Source: Candidatus Rokuibacteriota bacterium (GTDB lineage Bacteria; Methylomirabilota; Methylomirabilia; Rokubacteriales; CSP1-6). Taken from it: DNA of 64,000 nt. The notes beneath the pieces were generated by a model. The model ran no database searches, was not told the DNA's origin, and was given only the letters and a program-made list of their open reading frames with translations. The translations under genes were made by a program, and so were the position numbers. The DNA lies in assembly GCA_016200085.1 (NCBI GenBank), contig JACQFL010000038.1, forward strand, positions 89,020 to 153,019, read 5' to 3'. Shown piece after piece: positions 1 through 10,851 of this stretch; within the stretch, counting starts at the first letter, position 1, and each line of letters starts with the position of its first letter.

Positions 1-1
1 G

Positions 2-241
2 GGCAGCGGGCGCAAGAGCACCTTCCGGATCGAGGGCGTGGGAGAGGGGCGCGGCGACGCCCTGAAGAGCCCGGTCACCGGCGAGGACAACATCGTCAAC
101 GTCGACCTGCCCGACGGCTTCATCTGGAAGAAGGGCGAGGCCGGGCAGGGCTCGTTCCACGCCTCCGCGGCGGGCCTCTCCGTCGCGTTCGACAAGACGA
201 GCTGGATCCACTACCAGTACGACTGGTCGAACGCGAAGTAG
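2..241 (+). CDS. DUF1326-like protein, C-terminal part
   Basis: The frame is open from base 2, so this is the last 79 codons of a gene that begins outside the window. The tail contains a run of small beta-strand-like segments and ends in DWSNAK. It resembles the C-terminus of DUF1326 proteins, a family of unknown function. Thirteen bases later comes a DUF2182 membrane protein. DUF1326 and DUF2182 genes are commonly neighbours, which supports the call more than the short sequence does. The missing N-terminus cannot be judged. Confidence 0.6.
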   Translation, partial: GSGRKSTFRIEGVGEGRGDALKSPVTGEDNIVNVDLPDGFIWKKGEAGQGSFHASAAGLSVAFDKTSWIHYQYDWSNAK

Positions 242-254
242 CGGCGCGGCGCCG

Positions 255-1043
255 ATGTTCACCGCCGAGGCGCTCGCCCGGCGGGATCGCGCCGTCACCC
301 TCACGGCCCTCGCGATCCTTGCCGCGCTGGCCTGGGTCTACCTCGTCCAGGCCGCGCGGGGCATGTCGGCGATGGAGATGCACGCGGCCATGGGCATGGT
401 GATGTCGCCCCTCCGCCCCTGGAGCCTTGTCGACGCCGGGCTGCTGTTCGTGATGTGGGCGGTGATGATGGTCGCGATGATGCTGCCGTCCGCGTCGCCG
501 ATGATCCTGATGTTCGCGACCATCAACCGTCGACGTCTCGAGCAGGGCCGGCCGGCCGTCCGGATCGGGGTGTTCGCCGCCGGCTACGTCCTGCTCTGGA
601 CCGCCTTCGCCGCCGTCGCGGCGCTCGCGCAGTGGGCGCTGCACGCCGTCGCGTTCCTGTCGCCCGCCATGCTGGCCACGAGTCCCGTCCTCGGCGGCTC
701 GCTCCTGGTCGCGGCCGGAGTGTTCCAGTGGTCGCGGCTCAAGGCCGCCTGCCTCGCGAACTGTCGGTCGCCCCTGGCGTTCCTCATGACCGAGTGGCGG
801 GAAGGCGCCCGCGGGGCGTTCGTGATGGGGCTCCGGCACGGGACGTACTGCGTCGGGTGTTGCTGGCTGCTGATGGCGCTCCTGTTCGTCGCGGGCGTCA
901 TGAACCTGGTCTGGGTGGTGGCGCTCGCGGCGTTCGTCCTCGCCGAGAAGGCCGTGCCGGGTGGCGGGCGGGTCGCGCGCGCGGCCGGGATCCTGCTCGT
1001 CATCGGCGGCGCCGTCGTGCTCCTGCGTCCCTGGCTGGGCTGA
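255..1043 (+). CDS. DUF2182 family predicted metal-binding membrane protein
   Basis: A 262-residue polytopic membrane protein with about six or seven hydrophobic segments, roughly at residues 16-36, 66-86, 97-125, 140-160, 195-232 and 240-259. It is rich in methionine, with a clustered Met/His stretch near residues 36-50 (AMEMHAAMGMVM). It also carries a Cys-rich motif, YCVGCCW, near residue 200. These features match the DUF2182 family, annotated as predicted metal-binding integral membrane proteins; no enzyme activity is established. It probably forms a two-gene unit with the DUF1326 gene just upstream. The start is an ATG at 255, with no strong Shine-Dalgarno (SD) motif in front. Confidence 0.75.
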   Translation: MFTAEALARRDRAVTLTALAILAALAWVYLVQAARGMSAMEMHAAMGMVMSPLRPWSLVDAGLLFVMWAVMMVAMMLPSASPMILMFATINRRRLEQGRPAVRIGVFAAGYVLLWTAFAAVAALAQWALHAVAFLSPAMLATSPVLGGSLLVAAGVFQWSRLKAACLANCRSPLAFLMTEWREGARGAFVMGLRHGTYCVGCCWLLMALLFVAGVMNLVWVVALAAFVLAEKAVPGGGRVARAAGILLVIGGAVVLLRPWLG

Positions 1044-1088
1044 GTCCGCTCGCCGTTTGCCGGCGCGCCGGGTAACTCCGCGCCGTCC

Positions 1089-1117
1089 TTGACCGTCACG
1101 CCGCATAGCGTTAAAGT
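1089..1117 (+). promoter_or_regulatory. Sigma-70-like promoter of the TCA operon
   Basis: TTGACC at 1089-1094 and TAAAGT at 1112-1117 are separated by exactly 17 bases. The pair lies in the 160-base gap between the DUF2182 gene and acn, and would give a leader of about 80 bases. The nearest upstream gene ends at 1043. This is the only convincing promoter before 14618, so it may drive the whole acn-to-ndk run. Confidence 0.55.
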
Positions 1118-1203
1118 GATTCGTCGCCCGTGCGCCCCTTTTCCGGGCTTCGGAGAGGGGCGCGCGTGCGCGTGCTGCCCTGAGAACCGACGAGGAGGCC
1201 GCG

Positions 1204-3483
1204 ATGTCCGCCGCCGAGCCACTCCGCGCCCTGTACGCCTCCATGCCCGACCGCCTCGCGCAGGCCCGCCGCAAGTTCGGTCAGCCCCTCACGCTCAGCG
1301 AGAAGATCCTGGTCGCCCACTGCTGGAATTTCGACGCGCAGGAGTGGGACCGCGGCCGCGCCATCCTCCAGCTGCGCGTGGACCGTGTCGCCCTGCAGGA
1401 CGTCACCGGCCAGATGGCGCTCTTCCAGTTCATGATGTCCGGGCGCCAGCGTGTGGCGGTGGCCTCGACGATCCACTGCGACCACCTGATCCGGGCCGAG
1501 AGCGGCGCGGCCGACGACCTGAGCCGCGCGATCAAGGAGAGCGAGGAGGTCTACAACTTCATCCGCTCCGCCGCGCGCAAGTACGGCCTCGGCTTCTGGC
1601 GCCCGGGCTCGGGCATCGTCCACCAGGTCGTGCTCGAGAACTACGCCACCCCGGGCACGCTCATGATCGCGGCCGACTCGCACACCCCGAACGCCGGCGG
1701 GCTCGGCATGCTCGCGATCGGCGTCGGCGGGGCCGACTGCGGCGAGGCCATGGCCGGGCTGCCGTGGGAGGTGCTGCATCCCAAGCTCATCGGCGTGCGC
1801 CTCACCGGCAAGCTCTCGGGCTGGACCGCGCCCAAGGACGTGATCACGTACCTGTGCACCCTGCTCACCGTGAAGGGCGGGACCAACAAGATCCTGGAAT
1901 ACTTCGGGCCGGGTGTGGAGTCGATCAGCGCGACGGGGAAGGCCACGATCTGCAACATGGGCGCGGAGCTCGGCGCCACCACCTCCATCTTTCCCTTCGA
2001 CGGGCGCATGGCGGCGTACCTGCGCGCCACGGACCGCGGCGATCTGGCGGCGCTCGCCGAGGAGTTCCGCGAGCACCTGGTGGCCGACCCCGCCACCGCG
2101 CAGGACCCCGCGAAGTTCTACGACGAGATCGTCGAGGTGAACCTCGACACGCTCGAGCCGCACGTGGTGGGGCCGCACTCGCCCGACCGCGGGCGGCCGA
2201 TCTCGAAGCTGGCCGCCGAGGTCCGGGAGAACGGCTGGCCGGCGCCCATCACCAACGCCCTCATCGGCTCGTGCACGAACTCCTCCTACGAGGACATGCG
2301 CCGCGCTGCGCACGTCGCCATGCAGGGCTCCCGGGCCGGCCTGCGCGCGCGGGCGAAGTTCCTGGTCACTCCCGGCTCCGAGCGCATCTTCCAGACCATC
2401 AAGCGGGACGGCCTGATCGACCGGTTCACGCAGATCGGCGGCACCGTGCTGGCCAACGCCTGCGGCCCGTGCATCGGGCAGTGGAAGCGGACGGACATCG
2501 GCGCCGGCGAGACGAACACGATCGTGTCCTCCTTCAACCGGAACTTCCCGGGGCGCAACGACGGATCCCAGGCGACGCTGTCCTTCATCACCAGCCCGGA
2601 GATCGTCACGGCGCTGGCCTTCGCGGGCCGGCTCGACTTCAACCCGCTCACCGACACGCTGCCGGGTGCCGACGGCAAGCCGATGCGCTTCACGGCGCCC
2701 GAGGCGGAAGAGCTGCCGCGCGACGGCTTCGCCCGGGGCCAGGAGGGCTACGAGGAGCCGGCAGCCGATCCCGAGACGGTGAAGATCGAGATCGCCGAGA
2801 ACAGCGAGCGTCTGCAGCTGCTGGGGCCCTTCCCGGCCTGGGACGGCAAGGACTACGTCGATCTGCCCATCCTCGTGAAGACCAAGGGCAAGACCACGAC
2901 CGATCACATCTCGCCGGCGGGGCCGTGGCTGCGCTTCCGCGGCCACCTGGACCGGATCAGCGACAACATGTTCATGGGCGCGCTCAACGCCTTCACGGGC
3001 GAGACGGGCAAGGGCGCCAACCCCCTCAGCGGCGCGGCCGGGCAGCCCCTGGCCAGGATCGCGCGCGAGCTGAAGGCCAGGGGCCAGCTCTGGATGGCGA
3101 TCGGCGACGAGAACTACGGCGAGGGGTCGAGCCGCGAGCACGCTGCCATGTCGCCGCGCTACCTGGGCGGCGTCGCGGTCCTCGTGCGCAGCTTCGCGCG
3201 GATCCACGAGACGAACCTCAAGAAGCAAGGCATCCTGCCCCTGACCTTCAGCGACGGGCGCGACTACGACCGCTTCGAGCAGAACGACCGGGTCTCGATC
3301 ACCGGTCTCGCGGCGCTCGCGCCGGGCCAGCCCGTGAAGATCCTGATCAGGAAGCCGGACGGGCGGACGGAAGAGGTCCAGGCGCGGCACACCCTGACAC
3401 GGGAGCAGATCGCGTGGTTCCGGGCGGGCTCGGCGCTCAACGCGGGCCAGGCCCTCGATCCCACGACCGGCGCGGCCGTCTGA
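1204..3483 (+). CDS. acn: Aconitate hydratase (mitochondrial-type)
   Basis: Catalyses citrate to isocitrate through cis-aconitate in the TCA cycle. The 759-residue length and motifs fit the mitochondrial-type aconitase branch rather than AcnB or the about 900-residue AcnA/IRP branch. Cluster ligands are visible as one Cys in LIGSCTNSSYEDM near residue 358 and two Cys in NACGPCIGQW near residues 420-425, the expected [4Fe-4S] set. The C-terminal swivel domain carries DHISPAGPWLR near residue 565 and the conserved GEGSSREHAA near 640, including the active-site Ser/Arg region. The start is an ATG preceded by GAGGAGG. It is the first gene of the TCA supercluster; icd follows after 57 bases. Confidence 0.95.
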   Translation: MSAAEPLRALYASMPDRLAQARRKFGQPLTLSEKILVAHCWNFDAQEWDRGRAILQLRVDRVALQDVTGQMALFQFMMSGRQRVAVASTIHCDHLIRAESGAADDLSRAIKESEEVYNFIRSAARKYGLGFWRPGSGIVHQVVLENYATPGTLMIAADSHTPNAGGLGMLAIGVGGADCGEAMAGLPWEVLHPKLIGVRLTGKLSGWTAPKDVITYLCTLLTVKGGTNKILEYFGPGVESISATGKATICNMGAELGATTSIFPFDGRMAAYLRATDRGDLAALAEEFREHLVADPATAQDPAKFYDEIVEVNLDTLEPHVVGPHSPDRGRPISKLAAEVRENGWPAPITNALIGSCTNSSYEDMRRAAHVAMQGSRAGLRARAKFLVTPGSERIFQTIKRDGLIDRFTQIGGTVLANACGPCIGQWKRTDIGAGETNTIVSSFNRNFPGRNDGSQATLSFITSPEIVTALAFAGRLDFNPLTDTLPGADGKPMRFTAPEAEELPRDGFARGQEGYEEPAADPETVKIEIAENSERLQLLGPFPAWDGKDYVDLPILVKTKGKTTTDHISPAGPWLRFRGHLDRISDNMFMGALNAFTGETGKGANPLSGAAGQPLARIARELKARGQLWMAIGDENYGEGSSREHAAMSPRYLGGVAVLVRSFARIHETNLKKQGILPLTFSDGRDYDRFEQNDRVSITGLAALAPGQPVKILIRKPDGRTEEVQARHTLTREQIAWFRAGSALNAGQALDPTTGAAV

Positions 3484-3543
3484 GATGCAGGACGGCACGC
3501 GCGATCCCCACGACAGGGCGGCGAAGCCAGGAAAGGGCGTGTG

Positions 3544-5760
<2,217 letters not shown>

Positions 5761-5774
5761 GAAGGAGCGCGATC

Positions 5775-7178
5775 ATGGCCAGGCGTACCGCGCGCACGAA
5801 GCCGCCCGCTCGAGCATCGTCGCGGGCGAAGGCAGCCGGGGTGAAGAAGGCGGCGCCCAGGGCGCGCCGCGTCAGCCCGATTCCTTCCGGGTACCACAGC
5901 GTCACGCCCTACCTGACCGTGCACGACGGTGTCGCCGCGCTCGACTTCTACCGGCGCGCCTTCGGGGCCAGGGAAAAGGAGCGCATGCCCGGGCCGGGGG
6001 GCAAGATCATGCACGCCGAGCTCACCCTCGGCGGCTCGGTCGTGATGCTGAGCGACGAGCTTCCCGGCAGCACGTGCCGATCGCCGAAGTCGCTCGGGGG
6101 CACCACGGGCTCGATCTTCCTCTACGTCCCCGACGTCGATGCCGCGTTCAAGCGGGCGACCGACGCCGGCTGCACCAGCCTGATGCCGCCCACCGACATG
6201 TTCTGGGGCGACCGGTTTGCCCGGCTCGAGGACCCGTTCGGTAACCAGTGGGGCATGGCGACCCACAAGGAAGACCTGACGATGGCCCAGATCGCCGCGC
6301 GCGAGGGCGGCCATGCCGCCGGGACAGGGCGCGCCATGAGAGACGTCCACGTCTCCGCCATCACCGACGCGGTCAAGAAGCTCTGCGTGGAGGCGAACTA
6401 TCAGCTCGAGCCGGACATGCTGCGCGCCTTCGACCGCGCGCTCGCCACGGAGCGTTCGGCCGCGGGCAAGCAGGTGCTCCAGATCCTCAAGCAGAACGCC
6501 GAGATGGCGCGGACCAAGATGATTCCCTACTGCCAGGACACGGGCACCGTCATCTGCTTCGTCGAGCTGGGCCAGGACGTCCACGTCACCGGCGGTGCGC
6601 TCTCCGACGCCATCAACGCGGGCGTCAGCCAGGGGTACACCGAGGGGTACCTGCGCGCGTCGATGGTGCGCTCGCCGATCGACCGCGTGAACACGGGTGA
6701 CAACACGCCGGCGGTGATCCACACGGACGTGGTGCCGGGCGCCGCGCTCCGGATCTTGGTGATGGCCAAGGGCGGCGGCTGCGAGAACCGCTCGAAGTAC
6801 AAGATGCTGACGCCGGCCGATGGCCTGCAAGGCGTGAAGGACTGGGTGCTGGAGTGCGTGAGGACGGCGGGCCCCGACGCATGCCCGCCGCTCGTGCTCG
6901 GCGTGGGCGTCGGCGGCAACTTCGAGAAGTCGGCGATCCTGTCGAAGCGGGCGCTCTTTCGCGAGCTCGGCTCGCCGAATCCTGATCCCACCCTGGACGC
7001 GCTGGAGAAGGAATTGCTGGACCGCGCCAACCGGCTCGGCATCGGCCCTCAGGGCTACGGCGGCGACACCACCGCGTTCGGCATCCACGTCCTCGCGTAC
7101 CCCTGCCACATCACCTCGCTGCCCGTGTCCGTCACCATCGAGTGCCACGCGCACCGGCACAAGGAAGTGACCCTGTGA
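5775..7178 (+). CDS. VOC-domain / class I fumarase alpha-subunit fusion
   Basis: One open frame of 467 residues. Residues 1-35 are a Lys/Arg/Ala-rich tail. Residues about 38-170 form a PhnB-like VOC (glyoxalase-fold) domain with SVTPYLTVHDG near the start and RLEDPFGNQWGMATHKE at its end. From Met188 onward the sequence is the alpha half of a two-subunit iron-sulfur fumarase (fumarate plus water to malate). Its cluster cysteines are visible in PYCQDTGT, GGGCENRSK and YPCHITS. No stop or frameshift separates the halves. An in-frame ATG at 6336 could start the fumarase part alone, but no clear SD precedes it. The partner beta subunit is at 7549. Either a true fusion or a lost stop. Confidence 0.8.
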   Translation: MARRTARTKPPARASSRAKAAGVKKAAPRARRVSPIPSGYHSVTPYLTVHDGVAALDFYRRAFGAREKERMPGPGGKIMHAELTLGGSVVMLSDELPGSTCRSPKSLGGTTGSIFLYVPDVDAAFKRATDAGCTSLMPPTDMFWGDRFARLEDPFGNQWGMATHKEDLTMAQIAAREGGHAAGTGRAMRDVHVSAITDAVKKLCVEANYQLEPDMLRAFDRALATERSAAGKQVLQILKQNAEMARTKMIPYCQDTGTVICFVELGQDVHVTGGALSDAINAGVSQGYTEGYLRASMVRSPIDRVNTGDNTPAVIHTDVVPGAALRILVMAKGGGCENRSKYKMLTPADGLQGVKDWVLECVRTAGPDACPPLVLGVGVGGNFEKSAILSKRALFRELGSPNPDPTLDALEKELLDRANRLGIGPQGYGGDTTAFGIHVLAYPCHITSLPVSVTIECHAHRHKEVTL

Positions 7179-7552
7179 GCCGCGCGGCCGCGATGGCGCT
7201 CGTCGCGGCGGTGGCCGTCGCCCCGGCGACGCAGGCGCGCGCCGAGCTCGGGCCCGAGGCGCTGCTCGGCGAGTGGTGCGGCCGCTGGATGACGCTCTCC
7301 CAGTACTCCGAGTACATGTGCCTCACCATCGACAGGGTCGAGCGCCCGGTCGTCGTCGGCCGGTACGAGACGCGAGGCACGCGGCCCGAGCGGACTTATA
7401 CGGGGCCGTTCTACGGCACCCTGAAGGGCGACGAGCTGTCATTCAACCTCATGCGGCTGCCGGTGACGGTCAGCTTCGAGGGCGAGCGGGCGCGCGGCAC
7501 CATGCGCGGCACGAAGGCGCCGAAGACCATCGAGCTGTTGAGGCAGAGATGA
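7175..7552 (+). CDS. Small secreted protein of unknown function
   Basis: About 125 residues starting at a GTG that overlaps the fumarase alpha stop (GTGA). An ATG at 7193 is an alternative. The first 22 residues form a Sec signal peptide (basic Ser-Arg start, an Ala/Val-rich core, cleavage near ARAELG). The mature part contains WCGRW and several short beta-like segments ending in TIELLRQR. It resembles small secreted beta-barrel-like hypothetical proteins, but I do not recognise a family. It is inserted between the two fumarase halves, overlapping both neighbours, so it is translated with them. Its location outside the cytoplasm does not fit a role in fumarase assembly. Confidence 0.65.
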   Translation: MSRAAAMALVAAVAVAPATQARAELGPEALLGEWCGRWMTLSQYSEYMCLTIDRVERPVVVGRYETRGTRPERTYTGPFYGTLKGDELSFNLMRLPVTVSFEGERARGTMRGTKAPKTIELLRQR

Positions 7553-8127
7553 TCCAGGCCGCCGCCGACGGGATCAAGGACATCCGGACGCCGCTGAGCG
7601 ACGCGGACGTCGAGTCACTGAAGTCCGGTGACCGCGTGCGGATCACGGGGGTGATCTACACGGCGCGGGACGCTGCCCACGGGCGGCTGTTCCCGCTGAT
7701 CGAGCAGGGGCAGCCGCTGCCCATCGACGTCAAGGGCGCCATCATCTATTACACCGGCCCGTCGCCGGCGCGGCCGGGCAACGTGGTGGGGTCCGTCGGG
7801 CCCACCACGGCGAGCCGGATGGACAAGTTCACGCCGGCGCTGTTCAAGCTCGGGCTCAAGGGCACGATCGGCAAGGGCTACCGCGGGCAGGCCGTGAAAG
7901 ACGCGCTCAAGCAATACAAGAGCGTGTGCTTCGGCGCGATCGGCGGCGCGGGCGCGGTGCTGTCCGAGTTCGTCAAGAAGCTCGACGTCGTCGCCTACGA
8001 GGACCTCGGCACCGAAGCCATCCGCCGGCTGGAGGTCGAGGGCTTCCCGGCCATCGTGCTCTACGATTGCCACGGCGGGGACCTCTACACGGACGGGCAG
8101 AAGGCGTACGCGCGGGAGGGCGCATGA
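7549..8127 (+). CDS. Class I fumarase beta subunit
   Basis: 192 residues, the C-terminal swivel half of a two-subunit [4Fe-4S] fumarase. It pairs with the alpha domain ending at 7178. Visible family motifs include RITGVIYTARDAAH near residue 35, YYTGPSPARPG near 65, GPTTASRMD near 85, KGYRG near 112 and the late active-site segment YDCHGGDLY. The ATG overlaps the stop of the secreted-protein gene (ATGA), and the gene ends by overlapping sdhC the same way. The fumarase is therefore split by a foreign secreted gene while remaining translationally coupled. Confidence 0.9.
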   Translation: MIQAAADGIKDIRTPLSDADVESLKSGDRVRITGVIYTARDAAHGRLFPLIEQGQPLPIDVKGAIIYYTGPSPARPGNVVGSVGPTTASRMDKFTPALFKLGLKGTIGKGYRGQAVKDALKQYKSVCFGAIGGAGAVLSEFVKKLDVVAYEDLGTEAIRRLEVEGFPAIVLYDCHGGDLYTDGQKAYAREGA

Positions 8128-8957
8128 TCGGCCGGGTCCTGAAGGACCAGAGCGGGCGGGTGGGCGTGGCGGCGCGGCCGCCCATCGCGGCGGCGCACCT
8201 CCGCCAGGACACCTGGTGGGCGCTGCCCGTCACCGTCGTCGTCATGCTCGGCGCGTTCATCGTCTACTCGACGTGGGCGGCCCTGCAGAACGCGCACTAC
8301 TTCGTGCCGCCGTACCTGTCGCCCTTCTACTCGCCGTGCATCTCCGCCACGTGTCTCCACCTGACGCTGGGCTGGGGACTGCCCGATGTGCGGCTGCCGA
8401 TCATCGGCATCCTGTCGCCGGCGTTCCTGATCCTGTGGGGCCCGGGCCTGTTCCGGCTGACGTGCTACTACTACCGCAAGGCATACTACCGCTCGTTCTG
8501 GCTCGCGCCCGCCGCGTGCGCCGTGCGTGACGCGAAAGCGGGCTACACCGGCGAGACGCGGTCTCCGCTCATCGTCCAGAACTTGCACCGGTACGCGTGG
8601 TACGTCGCGGTGATCTTCATCGTCTTCCTCACGTGGGACGCGCTGCTGGCCTTCCGCTTTCCGGCCCCGGGCGGCGGACATCGGTTCGGCCTCGGGATCG
8701 GCACGCTCGTGATGTGGATCAACGTCGTCCTGCTCGCCGCCTACACGTTCTCGTGCCACTCCTGCCGGCACGTCTGCGGCGGCCACGTGGACTCGTTTTC
8801 CAGGGCGCCGGTCCGCTACAAGCTCTGGCGCCTGGTCAGCCGCCTGAACGAGCATCACCCGCTGTTCGCCTGGCTCTCGCTGTTCGCCGTGGGGCTCACC
8901 GACCTGTACATCCGGCTGGTGTCCATGGGCCTCATCCGGGACCTGAGGATGTTCTGA
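8124..8957 (+). CDS. sdhC: Succinate dehydrogenase membrane subunit, actinobacterial type
   Basis: 277 residues with five likely membrane helices near residues 33-55, 92-113, 150-171, 188-210 and 240-262. The segment FRLTCYYYRKAYYRSFW and the nearby ACAV are hallmarks of the single fused membrane anchor of mycobacterial Sdh1-like enzymes rather than paired SdhC/SdhD. It also has two cysteine pairs, PCISATC near residue 70 and CHSCRHVC near 212. His residues in helices 3-5 could bind haem, but this is not certain. It anchors SdhA and SdhB and passes electrons to quinone. The gene overlaps fumarase beta by ATGA. Confidence 0.85.
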   Translation: MIGRVLKDQSGRVGVAARPPIAAAHLRQDTWWALPVTVVVMLGAFIVYSTWAALQNAHYFVPPYLSPFYSPCISATCLHLTLGWGLPDVRLPIIGILSPAFLILWGPGLFRLTCYYYRKAYYRSFWLAPAACAVRDAKAGYTGETRSPLIVQNLHRYAWYVAVIFIVFLTWDALLAFRFPAPGGGHRFGLGIGTLVMWINVVLLAAYTFSCHSCRHVCGGHVDSFSRAPVRYKLWRLVSRLNEHHPLFAWLSLFAVGLTDLYIRLVSMGLIRDLRMF

Positions 8958-9049
8958 TGCTCCGTCGATCGGGCGGGCGGCTCATCGGCGCGGGTCCTGT
9001 CGGGGGGGCGGTGCTTGGTCCTACCACTTCGAACGTGACGGGCTTCTGA
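8957..9049 (+). other. 30-codon ORF bridging sdhC and sdhA
   Basis: An ATG overlaps the sdhC stop (TGATG). The frame runs 30 codons and its TGA overlaps the sdhA ATG in the same way. The peptide is MLRRSGGRLIGAGPV followed by GGAVLGPTTSNVTGF; no family is recognised. It could be a leader-like relay that couples sdhA translation to sdhC, or simply a chance frame in a 91-base spacer. I lean to the second because the composition is unremarkable, but the double stop-start overlap is neat. Confidence 0.2.
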
Positions 9050-10851
9050 TGGCGACGGCGGAGTACGAGACACACGAGCACGACGTGCTGATCATCGGAG
9101 CCGGGGGCGCGGGGCTGCGGGCGGCCATCGAGGCGGCGGCGCAGGGCGTGTCGGTCGGGCTGGTCTGCAAGTCGCTGCTCGGGAAGGCCCACACCGTCAT
9201 GGCGGAGGGCGGCATCGCGGCGGCGCTGGGCAACGTGTGGCCCGAGGACACCTGGCAGGTCCACTTCCGCGACACCATGCGCGGCGGCAAGATGCTCAAC
9301 AACTGGCGGATGGCCCAGCTGCACGCCCAGGAGGCGCCCGACCGCGTGCTCGAGCTGGAACGGTGGGGCGCGCTCTTCGACCGGACGAAGGACGGCCTGA
9401 TCCTCCAGCGCGACTTCGGCGGCCACCGCTACGCGCGGCTGGCCCACGTGGGCGACCGCACCGGGCTCGAGATGATCCGCACGCTCCAGTACCACGCGAT
9501 CCACCAGGGCATCGACGTGTACATGGAGTGCAAGATCGAGCGCCTGATCAAGGACGGGGACCGCGTCGCCGGGGCCTTCGGCTACTGGCGCAACACCGGC
9601 AAGTTCGTGCTCTTCAAGGCCAAGGCGGTGGTGATCGCCACCGGCGGAATCGGCAAGGCCTGGAAGTTCACCTCGAACTCCTGGGAGTACACCGGCGACG
9701 GACACTCGCTGGCGCTGTGGGCGGGCGCCGACCTCATCGACATGGAGTTCGTGCAGTTCCACCCGACGGGGATGGTGTGGCCGCCCTCGGTGCGCGGCAT
9801 CCTCGTCACCGAGGGGGTGCGCGGGGACGGGGGGACGCTCAAGAACTCCAAGGGCGAGCGCTTCATGTTCAAGTACATCCCGGAGTTCTTCAGGAGCGAG
9901 ACCGCCGACACCGAGGCCGAGGCGGACCGCTGGTACGAGGACAAGAAGAACAACCGGCGCACGCCGGATCTGCTGCCCCGCGACGAGGTCGCCCGCGCGA
10001 TCAACTCGGAGCTGAAGGCGGGACGGGGCAGCCCGCACGGCGGCGTCTTCCTCGACATCAACACGCGCCGGCCGGCCGACTACGTCCGCAAGCGCCTGCC
10101 CTCGATGTACCACCAGTTCAAGGAACTGGCCGACGTCGACATCACCAGGGAGCCGATGGAGGTCGGGCCCACCTGCCACTACGTCATGGGCGGCGTGCGC
10201 GTGGATGCCGACACGACGGCCGGCACGGTGAAGGGCCTCTTCGCGGCCGGCGAATCGGCAGGCGGCATGCACGGCTCCAATCGCCTGGGGGGCAACTCGC
10301 TCTCCGACCTCCTCGTCTTCGGCCGCCGGGCCGGGCTCTACGCCGCGCTCTACGCCAAGGACTTCGGCGGCCAGCTCACGGTGAGCAGCGCCGAGGTGGA
10401 GTCGCTCGCGCGCGAGTCGCTCGAGCCGTTCTCGCGCAGCGGCGGCGAGAATCCCTATGCCGTCCAGGCCGCGCTGCAGGACGTGATGCAGAACCTCGTC
10501 GGCCTCATTCGCAACCAGACGGAGCTCCAGGACGCCCTCGTGAAGATCGAGGGCCTCAAGGAGCGCGCGAACAAGGTGCGCGTGGAGGGCGGCCGGGCCT
10601 ACAACCCGGGCTGGCACACCGCGCTGGATCTCCGCTCGCTGCTGACGGTCGCCGAGTGCTCGGCGCGGGCAGCACTCGAGCGCCGGGAGAGCCGGGGCGG
10701 GCACACCCGCGAGGACTACCCGCAGCTCGACCCGGAGTGGGCGAAGGTCAACGTGGTCCTTCGCCTGAAGAACGGCTCCATCACGGGGAGCCGCGAGCCG
10801 CTGCCCCAGATGCCGGACGATCTCCGGAAGCTGTTCGAGGACAGGCAGTGA
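9049..10851 (+). CDS. sdhA: Succinate dehydrogenase/fumarate reductase flavoprotein
   Basis: 600-residue catalytic subunit oxidising succinate to fumarate. FAD-binding GAGGAG is at residues 17-22. His48 in KAHTVMAEGG is the probable covalent FAD attachment residue. Active-site segments include FHPTGMVWP, the Arg-containing VTEGVRGDGG and the late HGSNRLGGNSL. The C-terminal helical domain is complete. It is joined to sdhB by a TGATG overlap at 10849-10853. It serves a complete SdhCAB complex directly upstream of sucC, so succinate made by SucCD is used by the adjacent enzyme. Confidence 0.95.
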   Translation: MATAEYETHEHDVLIIGAGGAGLRAAIEAAAQGVSVGLVCKSLLGKAHTVMAEGGIAAALGNVWPEDTWQVHFRDTMRGGKMLNNWRMAQLHAQEAPDRVLELERWGALFDRTKDGLILQRDFGGHRYARLAHVGDRTGLEMIRTLQYHAIHQGIDVYMECKIERLIKDGDRVAGAFGYWRNTGKFVLFKAKAVVIATGGIGKAWKFTSNSWEYTGDGHSLALWAGADLIDMEFVQFHPTGMVWPPSVRGILVTEGVRGDGGTLKNSKGERFMFKYIPEFFRSETADTEAEADRWYEDKKNNRRTPDLLPRDEVARAINSELKAGRGSPHGGVFLDINTRRPADYVRKRLPSMYHQFKELADVDITREPMEVGPTCHYVMGGVRVDADTTAGTVKGLFAAGESAGGMHGSNRLGGNSLSDLLVFGRRAGLYAALYAKDFGGQLTVSSAEVESLARESLEPFSRSGGENPYAVQAALQDVMQNLVGLIRNQTELQDALVKIEGLKERANKVRVEGGRAYNPGWHTALDLRSLLTVAECSARAALERRESRGGHTREDYPQLDPEWAKVNVVLRLKNGSITGSREPLPQMPDDLRKLFEDRQ

